Assembly (NCBI GenBank): GCA_937868145.1
Contig: CALMMH010000946.1
Location: 1 to 8,868, forward strand
Source: an uncultured Phycisphaerales bacterium
GTDB lineage: Bacteria; Planctomycetota; Phycisphaerae; Sedimentisphaerales; Anaerobacaceae
DNA: 8,868 nt
Direction: 5' to 3'
Positions 6,477-8,868 of the stretch are shown in pieces. Positions within the stretch are counted from its first letter, which is position 1. Every line of letters starts with the position of its first letter. The notes under the pieces are model-generated. The model worked only from the letters and a program-made list of their open reading frames with translations, ran no database searches and was not told where the DNA came from. The position numbers and the translations under genes are program-made.

Positions 6477-6586
6477 ACAGGCCCACGTCTGTGATTCGTC
6501 GTCATCAAGACGCATTGTAGCAGTCTGGCCGCGGCGTGTGCGCGAGAATACGGAGGCACATGCGGATCGTGCCCTGCGCAATCCGT

Positions 6587-7723
6587 CTAGTAACGGTCGA
6601 CATGGACGTAGACGGCGTGTTCCTCATCGTCAACCAGCAGTTCGCCCCGGTACTTGCCATCGTACCAGTTGATCTCGTAGCGTCTGCCAGGGCCGCGAAT
6701 CTCCTGCCGATACCAGGCGGGAACATCGCACTCCGGCATGAAGTACTCATTCCCCTGGGCATCGTACCGGTCGGAGAACCTCACATCATCCCCGCCCCGC
6801 AGCCTCATTCGCTCACGCGAATAAGTCCGAGCGATGACTCGCTCAAGGCTGGGTGAGGCAGCCAGGAAGTGCTCGATGTCGTTCGGATCGGCGGTGAACC
6901 GCAGCGTGTACTTGCCCGACATCAGGAACCCCCAGGCATGCACTCTCACGTCGCGCGCCGAATCGGGCAAGGGGGCCAGTCCCGCTCGATTGAGCACGAT
7001 GGGAGACCGTTTGATCGGTTCGTACTTGCGACTGAGAGCCCAATGGTCATACCCCGTAAGCGCCATCCAGCCCACGCCGAGAGCCACGGTCGGAAGCAGG
7101 AGGAGACTCCGCCTGGTAACGCTACCCATGCGCGGACGCAGCCTGCGCCACATCATCGTCTGCGCCAGCACGCCCAGGCCCGGCGCAAACCCTGCCATCA
7201 CGATGCGCAAGGCGAACGTCAATTCTACCTTCCCCGTCTCCTGGCCGGGGGCGCTTCGGAACCATTCCAGGCCGACGATCAGGACTGCCAGCAGGACCAG
7301 GCTGCCGATCATGGCATACCGCAAAGGAAACGGCATGGGGCCGCTCGCTGTCGCCGCGTCCAGCGCCGGCAGGTGAAGACGCCCGCAACTACGACAGCGA
7401 GGCTGCGCCGCCACCGCCATGGCTCCCGTCACGGGCAGCGTCCAAAACGAGAGCAATACGATGCCGCCGAACACCAGAGCCGCAACGGCGAACACGGCTC
7501 CACCGCCGCCGACACCCGCGCGGAGTGCGACAGGCGTCAGTGCCAGAAAGATGAGGAACGTCGCGAGATTCGCCACGGACACGTCACTCCACGCACGTTT
7601 GACCGGCCCGCCGCACAGCGGACATCGAGTCTCGCCGACGGCCGGGGAGTCTGTGCCTCGTGTAACGCGGTCTTCCGGCGTTGCCTCTGGTGTCTCGTTC
7701 TTTCGGTCCTCTGTATCCGCCAT
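6587..7723 (-). CDS. Zn-ribbon five-helix membrane protein, unknown function
   Basis: I do not recognise a named family for this 378-residue protein. An acidic, disordered N-terminus (1-30) leads to a first CxxC knuckle (C34-C37, in CPLCGG). Two membrane helices follow (about 52-69 and 76-97), then a second CxxC (C110-C113, in CRSCGR), then three more helices (about 136-153, 170-190, 205-223). With the N-terminus inside, both knuckles lie on the cytoplasmic side and could form one split zinc ribbon. Residues 224-378 would then be outside the membrane. That soluble domain (VHAWGFLMSGKYTLRFTAD, later GRRYEINWYDGKYRGELLVDD) resembles C-terminal regions I recall in planctomycete hypothetical proteins. 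The ATG at 7723 has GGGAG 8 bases upstream and an extended -10 promoter at 7780-7807. The stop is 110 bases before the DUF1848 gene, so a shared transcript is possible. The coding call is strong, the function open. Confidence 0.85.
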   Translation of the reverse strand: MADTEDRKNETPEATPEDRVTRGTDSPAVGETRCPLCGGPVKRAWSDVSVANLATFLIFLALTPVALRAGVGGGGAVFAVAALVFGGIVLLSFWTLPVTGAMAVAAQPRCRSCGRLHLPALDAATASGPMPFPLRYAMIGSLVLLAVLIVGLEWFRSAPGQETGKVELTFALRIVMAGFAPGLGVLAQTMMWRRLRPRMGSVTRRSLLLLPTVALGVGWMALTGYDHWALSRKYEPIKRSPIVLNRAGLAPLPDSARDVRVHAWGFLMSGKYTLRFTADPNDIEHFLAASPSLERVIARTYSRERMRLRGGDDVRFSDRYDAQGNEYFMPECDVPAWYRQEIRGPGRRYEINWYDGKYRGELLVDDEEHAVYVHVDRY

Positions 7724-7779
7724 CTTCGTCGCTCCCGGAATCAGCTCGTTTCAGGGCCCCGCCTGCATCATCGACGCGG

Positions 7780-7807
7780 ATTATAACAGAATGACGGGAG
7801 TTGTGAA
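7780..7807 (-). promoter_or_regulatory. Extended -10 promoter of the Zn-ribbon membrane gene
   Basis: On the minus strand TTCACA (7807-7802, 5 of 6 to the -35 consensus) is followed after 16 bases by TATAAT (7785-7780), preceded by TG in the exact extended -10 position (TGTTATAAT, 7788-7780). The predicted start near 7773 leaves about 50 bases to the ATG at 7723. The promoter lies inside the open frame that continues from the DUF1848 remnant. Confidence 0.7.
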
Positions 7808-7848
7808 GAGTTTCCAGCAGACGATCGCCGCGCGTCTGACGTGACGAT

Positions 7849-7932
7849 CCCTGCGCGTGCCCATTCTATGAACCAGCGCTCATAGAACGCCGGAACCTCC
7901 CTCCGCCGCGACACCGAGACAATCCGTTTCAC
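7849..7932 (-). pseudogene. N-terminal remnant of a second DUF1848 gene
   Basis: Reading the minus strand from a GTG at 7932-7930, the first 28 codons encode a segment that includes SVSRRREVPAFYERWF. It matches the start of the intact DUF1848 protein at 17 of 28 positions without a gap. After the Gly codon at 7851-7849 the similarity ends, and the frame runs on through unrelated sequence to a TGA at 7770-7768 (54 residues in total). About 280 residues, including the whole cysteine cluster, are missing. The conserved TD of SRRTD is changed to RE, so the copy was already diverging. DNA identity to the intact copy is only moderate, which points to an old paralogue or a separately acquired gene rather than a recent duplication. 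The GTG may be a decayed ATG. It lies on the same strand as the intact copy. Confidence 0.75.
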
Positions 7933-7992
7933 GTTGTTTCCATTTCGAGCCGCCAGCCTCCAGCCGGCACAAGTCCACTCACACCACAGCCA

Positions 7993-8021
7993 TGGACGAC
8001 CGCCGGAACCACGCCTATAAT
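7993..8021 (+). promoter_or_regulatory. Promoter of the ankyrin lipoprotein gene
   Basis: TGGACG (7993-7998, 4 of 6 to the -35 consensus) lies 17 bases before a perfect TATAAT (8016-8021). Transcription would start near 8028, about 20 bases before the ATG. It is divergent from the promoter at 7780-7807, with the DUF1848 remnant between the two. Confidence 0.65.
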
Positions 8022-8035
8022 ACTACTGACTCTGT

Positions 8036-8040
8036 GGGAG
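8036..8040 (+). promoter_or_regulatory. Ribosome binding site of the ankyrin lipoprotein gene
   Basis: GGGAG at 8036-8040 sits 7 bases before the ATG at 8048-8050. It supports that start codon for a gene whose frame is open to the window edge. Confidence 0.6.
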
Positions 8041-8047
8041 TGCTTGT

Positions 8048-8868
8048 ATGAGATTGAGAGGATTCGCCTGGACGATCGTAGCGGCAACCCTTCTGGCGTG
8101 CGGCTGCAAAGACAGATCACCCGACTCCGCAAAGACCGCGTCGCCTCTGGAGACGGCGATGCAGTGGGGGGACGTCGATCGGTGTCGCATGCTGATCGCC
8201 AACGGGGCCGACGTCAATGCAAAGGACAGCTCCGGTCGCACGCCCCTCCAACAGGCCGTCGGCTTCGGCGTCCCGAGAGAAAAGAAGATTGTTCAGTTGC
8301 TTCTGGACAATGGAGCGGACGTCAATCCTGTGGATGAGGGATATACTCCGCTGGATTGGGCGGCGTGGGCCGGAAACCTGGAACTGGTACAGTTGCTCGT
8401 AGATCGAGGGGCGGACATCCATGCGGGCCGGGGAGACCCCCTACGACTCGCGGCGGCGGAGGGCTGGACGGAGGTTGTGGAGTTCCTCCTGAATAAAGGA
8501 GCGGATGTCGACGGCGTCTCGCAAGCTGGATGGAATGCGATCTGCTATGCGGCCGAGAATGATCACGCGGACACCGTCGAGTTGCTGTTGAATCGAGGCG
8601 TCAGGGTCGATGCGGCGTGCGCCGCCGGCATGAAGGAGCTTCTGCTCTTCGCAGCTCGTCACGAACTGAGATCCCTCGCGGATCGGATTCGAGCCTCCAC
8701 TGACGCCAAGGTTCTCGTGAACATGGTCGACACGGATGGTTACACCCCGCTTCACAACGCCGTCGACGAGGGGAAACAACGCATGGTCGCCTTTCTGATC
8801 GAGTGCGGCGCCGATGTGAATGCAAGAGCGCCGGGCGGCATCACCCCCCTCCATTGGGCCGCTCTGAA
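8048..8868 (+). CDS. Ankyrin-repeat lipoprotein, cut by the right edge
   Basis: The frame is open for 273 codons from the ATG at 8048 to the window end, so the C-terminus is missing. Residues 1-17 are a lipoprotein signal peptide: R2 and R4, a hydrophobic stretch, then the lipobox LLAC with C18 as the probable lipidated cysteine. The mature protein should be anchored in a membrane facing the periplasm. From about residue 33 it is a chain of ankyrin repeats of roughly 30-34 residues, recognisable by GADVN at the end of repeats (53-57, 89-93, 254-258), GADIH at 121-125 and GADVD at 151-155, and by TPLH/TPLD-type starts (65-67, 100-103, 233-236, 266-269). The repeat around 193-227 is divergent and lacks the usual TPLH and GADVN. 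Such repeats bind other proteins; the partner is unknown. Promoter and ribosome site are both good, and the gene is divergent from the Zn-ribbon membrane gene. Confidence 0.88.
   Translation, partial: MRLRGFAWTIVAATLLACGCKDRSPDSAKTASPLETAMQWGDVDRCRMLIANGADVNAKDSSGRTPLQQAVGFGVPREKKIVQLLLDNGADVNPVDEGYTPLDWAAWAGNLELVQLLVDRGADIHAGRGDPLRLAAAEGWTEVVEFLLNKGADVDGVSQAGWNAICYAAENDHADTVELLLNRGVRVDAACAAGMKELLLFAARHELRSLADRIRASTDAKVLVNMVDTDGYTPLHNAVDEGKQRMVAFLIECGADVNARAPGGITPLHWAAL

Noticed and set aside
5625..6494. A 289-codon plus-strand frame over the DUF1848 gene
   Set aside because: The minus-strand DUF1848 protein has clear family motifs through its length; the plus frame has none.
6477..6581. N-terminal extension of the DUF1848 frame to 6581
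   Set aside because: The extra 35 residues are not family-like, and homologues begin at MKQIISVSRR; a possible -10 box (6514-6519) also lies inside the extension.
6869..7786. A 305-codon plus-strand frame over the Zn-ribbon membrane gene
   Set aside because: The minus frame has clear membrane helices, paired CxxC motifs, a promoter and a ribosome site. The plus frame is rich in Arg, His and Gln without structure.
8044..8337. Short frames near the right edge on both strands (8044-8337 plus, 8117-8422 minus, 8441-8854 minus)
   Set aside because: They are shadows of the ankyrin lipoprotein frame beginning at 8048, which stays open to the window end.

Overview
The window looks like ordinary chromosome from a GC-rich bacterium, most likely a planctomycete (Planctomycetota, possibly Phycisphaerae-like). 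This placement is inference. It rests on the sequence style of the GyrA quinolone-resistance region, the atypical EF-P loop, an intergenic GTCCTAT-type repeat, weak Shine-Dalgarno use at several genes, and a zinc-ribbon membrane protein of a kind I associate with that phylum. No phage, insertion sequence, CRISPR array, tRNA or rRNA is visible.

Left part (1-5102) is core information processing. Elongation factor P (efp, minus strand) has a near-perfect sigma70-type promoter at 812-840. It is separated by about 780 non-coding bases from the divergent gyrA (1469-4030, plus). gyrA is followed 106 bases later by holA (DNA polymerase III delta subunit, 4137-5102, plus). The gyrA-holA gap is almost filled by a 14-bp inverted repeat built from GTCCTAT heptamers.

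Right part (5164-8868) is accessory. Three minus-strand genes follow one another: a Zn-ribbon five-helix membrane protein of unknown function (7723-6587), a DUF1848 protein with a C-terminal CxxxCxxC cysteine cluster (6476-5541), and a small solitary MNT-type nucleotidyltransferase (5490-5164). Upstream of them, at 7849-7932 on the minus strand, is a 28-codon N-terminal remnant of a second DUF1848 gene that was not part of any long open frame. Divergent from the membrane gene, a plus-strand ankyrin-repeat lipoprotein starts at 8048 and runs off the right edge. Its frame is open to the window end.

The genes do not form one obvious pathway. The core block links translation (EF-P), DNA topology (GyrA) and replication (HolA). 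The accessory block has two uncharacterised proteins, an MNT nucleotidyltransferase without a HEPN partner, and an envelope-anchored protein-interaction repeat protein. I found no convincing new multi-gene system. The most notable points are the missing EF-P modification lysine, the non-canonical GyrA quinolone-pocket residues, the DUF1848 remnant, and the GTCCTAT repeat hairpin.
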